A stretch of 64,000 nt of DNA from Methylobacterium hispanicum. Its GTDB lineage: Bacteria > Pseudomonadota > Alphaproteobacteria > Rhizobiales > Beijerinckiaceae. Positions 56,635 to 64,000 of this stretch are shown here, piece by piece; positions within the stretch are counted from its first letter, which is position 1; every line of letters begins with the position of its first letter. Location of the stretch: positions 1-64,000 of the forward strand of contig NZ_BPQO01000009.1 of NCBI RefSeq assembly GCF_022179285.1, read 5' to 3'. A program made the translations under genes and the position numbers. The notes under the pieces were generated by a model, which did no database searches, had not been told where the DNA came from, and worked only from the letters and a program-made list of their open reading frames with translations.

Positions 56635-57426
56635 TCAAAGGCTCGAAGCCAAGGCCTCCGTACCGCTGAGCGGGTTCGCCGGGTCCCAGCCGTAGGCCAG
56701 CGTCTCGAAGCGCATCGCGCGCGCATCGACCATGAGGAGACGCCCGACCAGCGGCTCGCCGAAGCCGGCGATGGCCCGGATCACCTCCATGGCCATCAGC
56801 GAGCCCATCACGCCGGCCAGCGCGCCGAGCACCCCGGCCTCGGCGCAGGGCGGCACCGAGCCCGCCGGCGGCGGCTCGGGGAAGAGGCAGCGATAGGTCG
56901 GGTTCGGGCGCCCCTCCGCATCGGTCTCGTGCGCCCGGATCGTGGTGAGCGAGCCGTCGAAGCGGCCGAGCGCGGCGGTGACCAGCGGGCGCCGCGCGTG
57001 GAAGCAGGCGTCCGAGACGGCGTAGCGGGTCGTAAAGTTGTCCGAGCCGTCCGCCACCAGATCGTACCGCGCGATCAGGTCCACCGCGTTCCCGGGCGTG
57101 ATCCGGTGCGGATGGGCGACGACCGCGACGTGCGGGTTGAGTCGGGCGACCGCGTCCCCGGCGCTCTCCACCTTCGGCCGTCCGAGATCGGGCGTGCCGT
57201 GGATCACCTGCCGCTGCAGGTTCGAGAGCGAGACGGTGTCGTCGTCCACGATGCCGATCGTGCCGATGCCGGCAGCCGCGAGGTACTGGATCAGCGGGGC
57301 GCCCAGGCCCCCCGCCCCGATCACCAGCACGCGCGCGGCCTTCAGGCGGTTCTGGCCCGGGCCGCCGACCTCGGCGAGCACGAGGTGGCGGGCGTAGCGT
57401 TCGATCTCTTCGGGGGCGAGGGCCAT
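56635..57426 (-). CDS. moeB: MoeB/ThiF/HesA-type adenylyltransferase
   Basis: The 263-residue E1-like enzyme adenylates the C-terminal glycine of a sulfur carrier (MoaD or ThiS). The nucleotide loop GAGGLGAPLIQYLAAAGIG, DDDTVSLSNLQRQ, and ADGSDNFTTRY are complete. Of the structural zinc cysteines only that in TYRCLFPEPPP is clear. The C-terminal pair is replaced by DPANPLSG, so the zinc site is lost. The gene follows infC after a terminator. Confidence 0.88.
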   Translation of the reverse strand: MALAPEEIERYARHLVLAEVGGPGQNRLKAARVLVIGAGGLGAPLIQYLAAAGIGTIGIVDDDTVSLSNLQRQVIHGTPDLGRPKVESAGDAVARLNPHVAVVAHPHRITPGNAVDLIARYDLVADGSDNFTTRYAVSDACFHARRPLVTAALGRFDGSLTTIRAHETDAEGRPNPTYRCLFPEPPPAGSVPPCAEAGVLGALAGVMGSLMAMEVIRAIAGFGEPLVGRLLMVDARAMRFETLAYGWDPANPLSGTEALASSL

Positions 57427-57461
57427 GGCTGGCAGATAAGCCGGCTGCCGCCCAAACGAAA

Positions 57462-57485
57462 GCGCCGTCCCGGAGGGGACGGCGC
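57462..57485 (-). terminator. intrinsic terminator of infC
   Basis: GCGCCGTCCC (57462-57471) and GGGACGGCGC (57476-57485) pair perfectly around GGAG. On the reverse strand TTTCGTTTGGG follows. Confidence 0.85.
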
Positions 57486-57511
57486 GAACGCGATCGAAAT
57501 GTCGAGGCGCC

Positions 57512-58054
57512 TCAGCGCGGCGCCAGGATCATGATCATCTGGCGGCCCTCGAGCATCGGCTCGCTCTCGACCTTGGCGATCTCGGCGGTCTCGTGCTTCA
57601 CGCGCTCGAGGAGGCGCAGGCCGAGATCCTGGTGAGCCATCTCGCGGCCGCGGAAGCGCAGGGTCACCTTGACCTTGTCGCCCTCCTCGAAGAACCGCTG
57701 CACCGACTTCATCTTGACGTCGTAGTCGTGCTTGTCGATGCCCGGACGGAGCTTGATCTCCTTGACCTCGACCGTCTTCTGGCGCTTGCGGGCCTCGTTC
57801 TGCTTCTTCTGCTCGTTGAAGCGGAAGCGGCCGTAATCGAGGAGCTTGCAGACGGGCGGCGCGGAGTTCGGGGCGATCTCGACGAGGTCGAGGCCGGCCT
57901 CCTCGGCCATCTGGAGGGCATCGAAGAAGGCGACGACGCCACGGTTCTGGCCGTCCGCGTCGATGAGCTGCACGTCGCGGACGCCGCGAATGTCCCGGTT
58001 GGCGCGCGGCCCGTCCTTCTGCGGGGCCGGCATGGCTCTCATAGGTCTACGAAT
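57512..58054 (-). CDS. infC: translation initiation factor IF-3
   Basis: The 180-residue factor binds the 30S subunit and checks start codons. The N-terminal domain shows [20 protein letters not shown] and the C-terminal domain [20 protein letters not shown]. The start is an ATT at 58054 ([15 protein letters not shown]), with AGGAG at 58068-58064 and a nine-base spacing. No ATG or GTG is so well placed. IF-3 genes commonly use ATT for autoregulation. rpmI and rplT, often next, are not adjacent. Confidence 0.95.
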   Translation of the reverse strand: MRRPMRAMPAPQKDGPRANRDIRGVRDVQLIDADGQNRGVVAFFDALQMAEEAGLDLVEIAPNSAPPVCKLLDYGRFRFNEQKKQNEARKRQKTVEVKEIKLRPGIDKHDYDVKMKSVQRFFEEGDKVKVTLRFRGREMAHQDLGLRLLERVKHETAEIAKVESEPMLEGRQMIMILAPR

Positions 58055-58068
58055 GGCTGCTATCTCCT
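58052..58068 (-). promoter_or_regulatory. Shine-Dalgarno and ATT start of infC
   Basis: AGGAG, nine bases, then ATT. ATT is discriminated against by IF-3, which in E. coli lets the factor limit its own synthesis. Confidence 0.85.
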
Positions 58069-58147
58069 GCTGCAACGACGAAGAGGCGACCCGGAACACC
58101 CGTCCGAGGATGTCCTGACCGCCGCCGCTCCGGCCAATCCCGGATAA

Positions 58148-58180
58148 ATCCTACCTTGGCTCAAGCGTGCGGCAAGTCAA
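58148..58180 (-). promoter_or_regulatory. candidate infC promoter
   Basis: On the reverse strand TTGACT (58180-58175) is followed after 18 bases by AGGTAG (58156-58151), or TAGGAT (58153-58148) after 21 bases. It lies about 100 bases before infC. Confidence 0.45.
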
Positions 58181-58292
58181 CACACCTCGGCGTGCGTGAA
58201 TCGCAGTTCTTCGCGGATGGTTCCCGAAAGACACGTCAGATGTGAGAACGCGCCAGCTTGCCCGCAAGATCCGTCACGCTCCCACGCTTCTG

Positions 58293-59516
58293 TCACGCCC
58301 CTCTGCCGAGGAGGCGCGCGTAGACGTCGAGGGTGTCGCCGACCATGCGCTCGAGCGAGAAGTTCGCCTCCACATGCGCGCGGGCGCGGCGGCCCAGCGC
58401 GTCGCGGGCGCTGGCGCCGAGCGCGAGCGCGTCGCCGAGCGCAGCGGCGAGCGCGTCCGCGTCGCCCGCGGGCACGCGCCAGCCCGTGCGCTGGCCGGGC
58501 TCCACGTCGGGCGGGCTCAGCACCGTCTCGGGCACGGCGCCGAGATCGGAGACGACGACGGGCGTGCCGAGCGCCTGCGCCTCCACCGCCGAGCGGCCGA
58601 AGGCCTCGGGCTCGACGGAGGGCACCGCCACCACGGAGGCCGCGCGAAAGGCCGCCGGCATGTCGGTGCAGTGGCCGACGCGCCGCACGATACCCTGGAG
58701 GCCGCGCTCGGCAATCAGGGCGTCGAGTTCGCGCACGTAGCCGTCCCGCCCCTGCGGATCGCCCGCCAGCACCACCGCGAGGTCGCCGACGCCGCGGCCC
58801 CGCATCATCGCCGCGGCCTCGATCAGGACGCGGTGGCCCTTCCAGGCGGTCAGCCGCGCGGCGAGCAGCACCACGCGCTCGTGGGGCGCCACGCCCCAGC
58901 TCCGGCGCAGGGCCTCGACCCGCCCGGGCCCGACCGCGACCGGCGTGAAGGCGGCCAGATCCGTGCCGCGGTGGATCACCCGCACCCGGTCCCCCGCCTG
59001 CTCGGCGTGGAGGCGCCGGATCAGGTCGGCGGTGTAGTGTGAGTTGGCGATCACCACGTCGCCGCGCGCCATCACCGAGTTGTAGAGAACCTTCACGCCG
59101 GTCCGGCCCGAGTAGCTGCCGTGATAGGTCGTGACGAAGGGGAGCTTGAGCCGCCGTGCCGCGCCGAGCGCCACCCAGGCCGGGGCGCGGGAGCGGGCAT
59201 GGATGATGCCGACGCCCTCGCGGCGGCACAGCCTCGCGAGGCGCCCGACGTTGAGAGCCATCGCGGCGGGGTTCTTCGAGCCGGCCGGGAACGGCACCCA
59301 GACGCCGCCCTTGGCCTGCAGCTCGCCGACGAGCCGCCCGCCCTCGGTGGCGACGAGCGCCCGGGCGCCGGCCGCCGCCAGGCCCGCGGCCACGTCGACG
59401 GTGGTGCGCTCCGCGCCGCCCGCGTCGAGCTCCGGGATGATCTGGAGGACACAGGTGCCGGCGAGCGGCGGGGCCTGCATGGGAAAGCCGGTGGGGTTGC
59501 GCGTCTCGCCGGTCAT
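58293..59516 (-). CDS. glycosyltransferase family 4 protein
   Basis: The 407-residue protein has the GT-B fold. The start LQIIPELDAGGAERTTVDVA is typical of GT4 acceptors. RVIHRGTDLAAFTP and the donor-site motif SVEPEAFGRSAVEAQALGTP complete it. It should transfer a sugar from a nucleotide donor for an exopolysaccharide or glycolipid. ATG 59516 precedes the fold by about 25 residues; ATG 59480 is a shorter alternative. It stands alone. Confidence 0.9.
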   Translation of the reverse strand: MTGETRNPTGFPMQAPPLAGTCVLQIIPELDAGGAERTTVDVAAGLAAAGARALVATEGGRLVGELQAKGGVWVPFPAGSKNPAAMALNVGRLARLCRREGVGIIHARSRAPAWVALGAARRLKLPFVTTYHGSYSGRTGVKVLYNSVMARGDVVIANSHYTADLIRRLHAEQAGDRVRVIHRGTDLAAFTPVAVGPGRVEALRRSWGVAPHERVVLLAARLTAWKGHRVLIEAAAMMRGRGVGDLAVVLAGDPQGRDGYVRELDALIAERGLQGIVRRVGHCTDMPAAFRAASVVAVPSVEPEAFGRSAVEAQALGTPVVVSDLGAVPETVLSPPDVEPGQRTGWRVPAGDADALAAALGDALALGASARDALGRRARAHVEANFSLERMVGDTLDVYARLLGRGA

Positions 59517-59640
59517 GTGCGGAACGCTACCCTCTGTCTCGTGCGCATCGTCACAGGATCGGTCCCGGGCTTTACGGTCGGGTAAACGGAGCCTGAAGCT
59601 GAAGCGTTCAGGCCGGGAAGCATCGCGTAGGGAGAAGGGG

Positions 59641-60414
59641 ATGGCGCAGATGGATGAGACGCCCGCGTTCATCGCGGTCGGCGCGGGCGCGGCGCGGCGC
59701 GAGATCGCCGTGCGGGTGCGCGAGGGCGCGGGGCCGCCGGTGGTCTGGCTCGGCGGCTTCCGCTCCGACATGGGCGCCACCAAGGCGATGGCGGTCGATG
59801 CCTGGGCGGAGCGCGCTGGCCGCCGCTTCGTGCGCTTCGACTACACGGGCCACGGCCTGTCGGGCGGGGATTTTGCCGCCTGCACGATCTCGACTTGGCT
59901 GGAGGATGCGGAGGCTGTGATCGCGGCGCACGCGCCCGAGCGCCCTGTGCTGATCGGCTCCTCGATGGGCGGCTGGATCGCCTGCCTCGCCGCCCGCGCC
60001 CAGCTCGCCGCCGGCCGGCCGGCCGCCGGGCTGGTGCTGATCGCCCCGGCCCTCGATTTCACCGAGGACCTGATGTGGGACCGGTTTCCGAAAGAGGTGC
60101 GGGATACGCTGGAACGCGACGGCGTCTGGCTGCGCCAGAGCGCCTACGCGCCGGAGCCGGACCCGGTCACCATGGCGCTGATCGCGGACGGGCGCAGGAA
60201 CCGGCTGCTGACCGGCCCGCTCGATCTCGGCTGCCCGGTCCACATCCTGCAGGGGATGCGCGACCCGGACGTGCCGCACCCGCACGCCTTCAAGATCCTG
60301 GACCGGTTGCCCGCGGAGGGCACGGTGCTCACCCTGATCGCGGACGGCGACCACCGCCTGTCGCGGCCGCAGGACATCGCGCGGCTGATCGGGGCGGTGG
60401 CGGAGATGGCGTGA
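59641..60414 (+). CDS. alpha/beta hydrolase (carboxylesterase-like)
   Basis: The 257-residue protein has the nucleophile elbow GSSMGGWIA with Ser near residue 103, VVWLGGFRSDMGATKA with an oxyanion motif and RFDYTGHGLSGGDF. DGDHRLSRPQDI gives the catalytic His. The GFRSDM form is found in a family of serine hydrolases near palmitoyl-protein thioesterase ABHD10. No signal peptide. The substrate is likely an acyl ester. ATG 59641 follows GGGAGAAGGGG. Confidence 0.87.
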   Translation: MAQMDETPAFIAVGAGAARREIAVRVREGAGPPVVWLGGFRSDMGATKAMAVDAWAERAGRRFVRFDYTGHGLSGGDFAACTISTWLEDAEAVIAAHAPERPVLIGSSMGGWIACLAARAQLAAGRPAAGLVLIAPALDFTEDLMWDRFPKEVRDTLERDGVWLRQSAYAPEPDPVTMALIADGRRNRLLTGPLDLGCPVHILQGMRDPDVPHPHAFKILDRLPAEGTVLTLIADGDHRLSRPQDIARLIGAVAEMA

Positions 60415-60515
60415 GAGAACGGTCCGACGGCGCCGGACGGGGAGCCCGGCGCCGCCGGGGCGCGCCTCCGACGAGGCTCGTGGCCCCGTCGCGGCCGGCG
60501 CGCGACCGGGATTGG

Positions 60516-60800
60516 CTAGTGCAGGCTGACCGGCTGCAGGTCGTGCGCGAAGGCGTTGGCCAGCACGACCTCGCGGGAATCCGCGAGCAGGATCGGGGCG
60601 CCGCTCGCCGAGAGCAGGGCGAACAGGTCGAGCCCGGGGGTGAGGTCGGGCGCCTGCGGGAACATCCGCTTGACCTCGTCCGAGGTGATCGCCCGCACGT
60701 AGGCGATATGGCCCTCGCCGAGCGCGGCGAGGTCGGCGGCGTTGAACTCGGCCGGATCGAGGTCGGCCGGCGTCAGGGGAGCCGGGTTGAGATCGGTCAT
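60516..60800 (-). CDS. DUF1150 family protein
   Basis: The 94-residue protein shows the DUF1150 sequence (IAYVRAITSDEVKRMFPQ, then LFALLSASGAPILLADSR). Such genes regularly sit next to a small heat-shock protein in alphaproteobacteria, and this one is downstream of Hsp20 on the same strand. Function unknown; the acidic N-terminal half may be disordered. Confidence 0.88.
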   Translation of the reverse strand: MTDLNPAPLTPADLDPAEFNAADLAALGEGHIAYVRAITSDEVKRMFPQAPDLTPGLDLFALLSASGAPILLADSREVVLANAFAHDLQPVSLH

Positions 60801-61220
60801 GTCGTGCCCTCCTTTCGAGGCAGAGCTTCAGGCCTGGTTTGCGGTCCCGAAGCGACCGCGGGGCCTGATCCGCATGTGGTGGCGGCACGCTCGCCGATCA
60901 ATCCTTGCCGGCTTTCCGCTTGACGCGCGTTTAAGCGCAGGGCGCAGGGGATTCCCGGTCCGGGGCTTCCGTCCGAAGCCGCACGCCACAACCCCGGTGT
61001 CGGCTTTTCGCGCCCTTCCCGGACGCCCGGAGCGTCAGCGGAGGGTGATCCGGGATCCAGCACAACGAGGCGCGTAGCGTCCGGATCCAGCAACCGTGCA
61101 TGAAGATCGAGCCGCTTCGCGGCGCTTCATTCGCTGGATCCCGGATCACCTTCCACTCTCGTTCCAGGTGCCCGGGAAAAGGGCGGTGTTTCGTTCGTCA
61201 GGATCGAAGCCGTCCGCCGC
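60801..61220. other. Hsp20-DUF1150 gap with a large inverted repeat
   Basis: The gap holds an 18-bp perfect inverted repeat at 61044-61150 and a CTTTTCG-rich stretch near 61005. No gene is seen. The repeat may stabilise the hsp20 message or end part of the transcripts. Confidence 0.55.
61044..61150. repeat. 18-bp perfect inverted repeat with internal partial copy
   Basis: GGTGATCCGGGATCCAGC (61044-61061) and GCTGGATCCCGGATCACC (61133-61150) are perfect complements 71 bases apart. A third partial copy (CCGGATCCAGCA) lies at 61081-61092. Confidence 0.85.
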
Positions 61221-61649
61221 TCAATCCCGCGCCGAGATCGTGATCTTGCGCACCACCCGCTCCGGCTCGGGCCGGGCGAGGTCGATCGACAGGAGGCCGT
61301 TGGAGAGGTCGGCGCCCAGCACCTCCATGCCGTCGGCGAGCAGGAAGGCGCGCTGGAACTGGCGCGCCGCGATGCCGCGGTGCAGGAAGTGGCGCTCGCG
61401 CTCCTCGACCTGGCGGCCGCGCACGACGAGCTGGTTCTCCTCCAGCATCACGTCGAGCTGGTCGCGGGTGAAGCCCGCAACCGCGAGCGTGATGCGCAGG
61501 CGCTCGGGCTCCCGCTCGGTGCGGGGCACGCGCTCGATGTTGTAGGGCGGATAGCCGTCGTTGGCTGCCTTCGACACCCGGTCCAGCGCCTGCTCGATCT
61601 CGTCGAAGCCGAGCAGGAAGGGGTGTCCGAACGGGGAGGGACGGGTCAT
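61221..61649 (-). CDS. Hsp20/alpha-crystallin small heat-shock protein
   Basis: The 142-residue cytosolic chaperone has the IbpA-type N-terminus (FGHPFLLGFDEIEQALDRV) and an alpha-crystallin core (YNIERVPRTEREPERLRITL to GLLSIDLARPEPERVVRKI). It holds unfolding proteins during heat stress. ATG 61649 has AAGGA about 13 bases upstream. The leader is unusually structured and could be a ROSE-type thermometer. DUF1150 follows on the same strand. Confidence 0.93.
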   Translation of the reverse strand: MTRPSPFGHPFLLGFDEIEQALDRVSKAANDGYPPYNIERVPRTEREPERLRITLAVAGFTRDQLDVMLEENQLVVRGRQVEERERHFLHRGIAARQFQRAFLLADGMEVLGADLSNGLLSIDLARPEPERVVRKITISARD

Positions 61650-61722
61650 CGTCGGCAAGCGTCCTTCAGGCGGAGCCCCGTGGCCCGAAGGCCTGTGGGC
61701 GCTCCGTGTCGCGGAGCCCGCC
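61650..61722 (-). promoter_or_regulatory. structured hsp20 leader, candidate ROSE-type RNA thermometer
   Basis: The mRNA leader can fold as GGGCTCCG with CGGAGCGCCC (one bulge), GGCC-TTCG-GGCC, and a mismatched stem that pairs TCC with the GGA of the ribosome site. The order and the mismatched last hairpin resemble ROSE elements. The classical U-Y-G-C-U motif is not clear. Confidence 0.35.
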
Positions 61723-62058
61723 GCGGCAGCGCTCCCGCCCGGCCGTGCCGGATCGCGAGAAGATATGGACGGCGCGCCGCCGGGCATCAAGGGAGGCGGC
61801 CGAGAGGCCGCGGGGCAGGGCTCCGGCCCGGCGCGCGAAGCCTGGAGCGGGAGCGTATTTCGCCGGTCGGGAAGAGGTCGGGACGATTCGGCAATACTGG
61901 GGGCGACTTTCGAGACACCCAGACAGGCCCTGGGTAACAGTTTGGAACTGCTCTGAATTTCGAAGCAGACCTTGATCCCGGACGCTGTCCCGCGATATCG
62001 CCCCCGTCAGACGTGGAGCGGCCGGGCCTCGGCGCGCCGCGCGGATACCGGAGGCTTC
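61650..62058. other. divergent gap between hsp20 and an unknown gene
   Basis: It contains the hsp20 leader (61650-61722) and, for the rightward gene, an AT-richer stretch at 61905-61975 (GGTAACAGTTTGGAACTGCT and following). No gene is seen. Confidence 0.45.
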
Positions 62059-62556
62059 ATGACGGCGTCGTCCAGCCCGCCCGGCCACAACGCGATGCCG
62101 CGGGTGGCCGACGTCTGCGGCGACGACGCCGACGTGCTCGCCCTGTCGGTCGTCCGCTTCGTGGCCGCCGGCTACATGACGCGCGACGTGGCCTGCTGGG
62201 ACGCGGCCTTCGATGGGGCCGAGCGCCTGCTCGGGCCCGACGAGGGCGGGCGCTTCGTCGCCTGCGCGGTCGGGATCGTGCGCGCGCTGCGGGCGGAGCG
62301 GGACCGGGACTGGTCCTTCATGCCCGCGACCTGCTGCCGCGTCACCGGGCACGAATGCGCCCTGGTCGGGTTGATCGGCCGCGGCCGGCGCTGCCTCTGG
62401 GAGGAGGTGGCGCAGGGTGCGGCCGAGATCACCGGCCGGTCCGAGGCGCCCCGGCTCGTGGCGGCGCTGCGGGCGGCCGTCGCGGCGATCGACGCGGCGG
62501 CGGACCGGCTCGGGCCCGGTCCGCAGCGCAGGCCGGCAGGTCAGGCCCTGCACTGA
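62059..62556 (+). CDS. hypothetical cytosolic protein
   Basis: The 165-residue protein is helical, with VADVCGDDADVLALSVVRFV and VACAVGIVRALRAERDRDWS, and a Cys-Cys pair with ATCCRVTGHECALVGLI. It has no signal peptide or membrane helix. I recognise no family. ATG 62059 follows CGGAGGC. It stands alone ahead of the exbB region. Confidence 0.7.
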   Translation: MTASSSPPGHNAMPRVADVCGDDADVLALSVVRFVAAGYMTRDVACWDAAFDGAERLLGPDEGGRFVACAVGIVRALRAERDRDWSFMPATCCRVTGHECALVGLIGRGRRCLWEEVAQGAAEITGRSEAPRLVAALRAAVAAIDAAADRLGPGPQRRPAGQALH

Positions 62557-62621
62557 GTCTGAGGCCGGCCCCGTGCGGACCTCGGAACGGGTTCGAGACG
62601 CGAGAGGATGATGGAACGGTG

Positions 62622-63137
62622 ATGGTCGCAGAGCAGGTGTCGGGGCGGGGCGCGGGGAGACGGCGCGGCCCGGGTGTAGGGTGCGGCTCCGTCGCATCCG
62701 GCTTGGCTGCGCTCGGCCTCACCGTCGCGCTCGCCGGCGCCGCCGCGGCCCAGGACGCGGCCGGAGCGGGCGCGCCGGCCGCCGCGGGGGCGCCGATCCG
62801 GCTCCAGCTCAACCGGCTGGAAGCCTCCGGCGAGGCCTGCCGCGCGACCGTGGTGATCGACAACCTCAAGGGCGGCGCGATCAAGTCCTACAAGGTCGAT
62901 CTCTTCGCCTTCGACACCGAGGGGGTGGCGCAGAAGCGGGTCGCGGTCGAGCTCGGGCCGCTGCCCGCCCGCAAGACCACCGTGAAGCTGTTCGATTTCG
63001 CTGGCCTCACTTGCCCGAAGATCGGCCGCGTCCTCCTGAACGACGTGCTGGCCTGCGAGGGCGGCGAGGGCGGCCGGGAGGGATGCCTGGAGCGCACCGA
63101 GACCGAGACGAAGGCCGGCGTTCCCCTCGATCGCTGA
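62622..63137 (+). CDS. hypothetical exported protein upstream of exbB
   Basis: The 171-residue protein has a long signal peptide (ASGLAALGLTVALAGAAAAQ, ending near residue 45) and a small periplasmic domain with LNRLEASGEACRATVVIDNL, TVKLFDFAGLTCPKIG and four Cys. Similar proteins precede exbB in methylobacteria, so it may serve the Ton system. No enzyme motif is seen. ATG 62622 is the most plausible start; GTG 62619 is adjacent. Confidence 0.75.
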   Translation: MVAEQVSGRGAGRRRGPGVGCGSVASGLAALGLTVALAGAAAAQDAAGAGAPAAAGAPIRLQLNRLEASGEACRATVVIDNLKGGAIKSYKVDLFAFDTEGVAQKRVAVELGPLPARKTTVKLFDFAGLTCPKIGRVLLNDVLACEGGEGGREGCLERTETETKAGVPLDR

Positions 63138-63285
63138 GCCGAACTCAGGCCGCCGCGGGCTCCGAGGCCGCGGCGGCCGACCCGACGACCCAGGGCTGCC
63201 CGGCGCGGACGCGCCCGGCGGCCGGAAGCCATTGCGCGCATGCGAGCTTGGCCGCAACCCGACCCGATGACCTGAGGAGCCCCCG

Positions 63286-63987
<702 letters not shown>

Positions 63988-64000
63988 CGCCCCCCGTTTC

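Noticed and set aside
57512..58097. infC start at the upstream ATG 58097
   Set aside because: It lacks a ribosome site and adds residues absent from IF-3. The ATT at 58054 has the right spacing.

Overview
The window is about 72% GC chromosomal DNA with densely packed genes on both strands. Most likely it comes from an alphaproteobacterium of the Hyphomicrobiales, probably Methylobacterium or a close relative. This rests on the lineage-typical small families (DUF3126, DUF1150 beside an Hsp20, DUF1186/SEC-C, a CycM-type anchored cytochrome c), the pheA-kdsB-cycM neighbourhood, the heparinase-purH neighbourhood, and intergenic palindromes of a type common in this order. No rRNA, tRNA, CRISPR array, transposase, integrase or phage gene is visible. 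The genus is an inference from gene content, not from a marker gene.

Layout. 1-5.7 kb: the end of a polysaccharide export lipoprotein gene, gluconokinase with a HAD phosphatase, a lytic transglycosylase, an HTH-shikimate-kinase-like regulator, cysE and a DUF3126 gene. 5.7-12.6 kb: an envelope and signalling stretch with two LapG-like (BTLCP) cysteine proteases around a small gene, a double PilZ protein, a PAS protein, a rhomboid protease, a CBS protein and a patatin. 12.6-14.9 kb: hisI and folE on one strand, a NifU-like scaffold gene and yidD on the other. 15-22.1 kb: a MoxR ATPase, a DUF58 protein, a BatA/DUF4159 membrane protein and a second large membrane protein, with a long inverted repeat before the last gene. 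22.1-25.1 kb: a serine hydrolase, an alpha/beta hydrolase and a GNAT acetyltransferase.

25.4-30.3 kb: two YejA-like binding proteins and YejB, without YejE or YejF. 30.4-39.2 kb: a PAS protein, a P1-family peptidase, then acetate genes (acs, DUF485, actP) and an MHS-family transporter. 39.2-44.5 kb: a TyrA-like dehydrogenase, an MsbA-like exporter, a Spy/CpxP-like protein, an orphan zinc-binding protein with a Zur-like site, and a GAF protein. 44.7-52.6 kb: a heparinase II/III protein, a methyltransferase, purH, galM, an unknown anchored protein, pheA and kdsB. 52.8-64 kb: a tailed cytochrome c, a HerA-like ATPase, a SEC-C protein, a MoeB-like E1 enzyme, infC, a glycosyltransferase, an alpha/beta hydrolase, DUF1150 and Hsp20, two unknown genes and exbB at the right edge.

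Four themes connect genes. Acetate is taken up by ActP with its DUF485 partner and activated by Acs. PilZ and LapG-like proteins suggest cyclic-di-GMP-linked surface control. The MoxR-DUF58-DUF4159 cluster looks like a chaperone and membrane assembly of unknown role. Several promoter, terminator and palindromic repeat structures can be read directly. Best supported are an ATT start for infC with a well-spaced Shine-Dalgarno, and two facing promoters that share one inverted repeat between kdsB and cycM.
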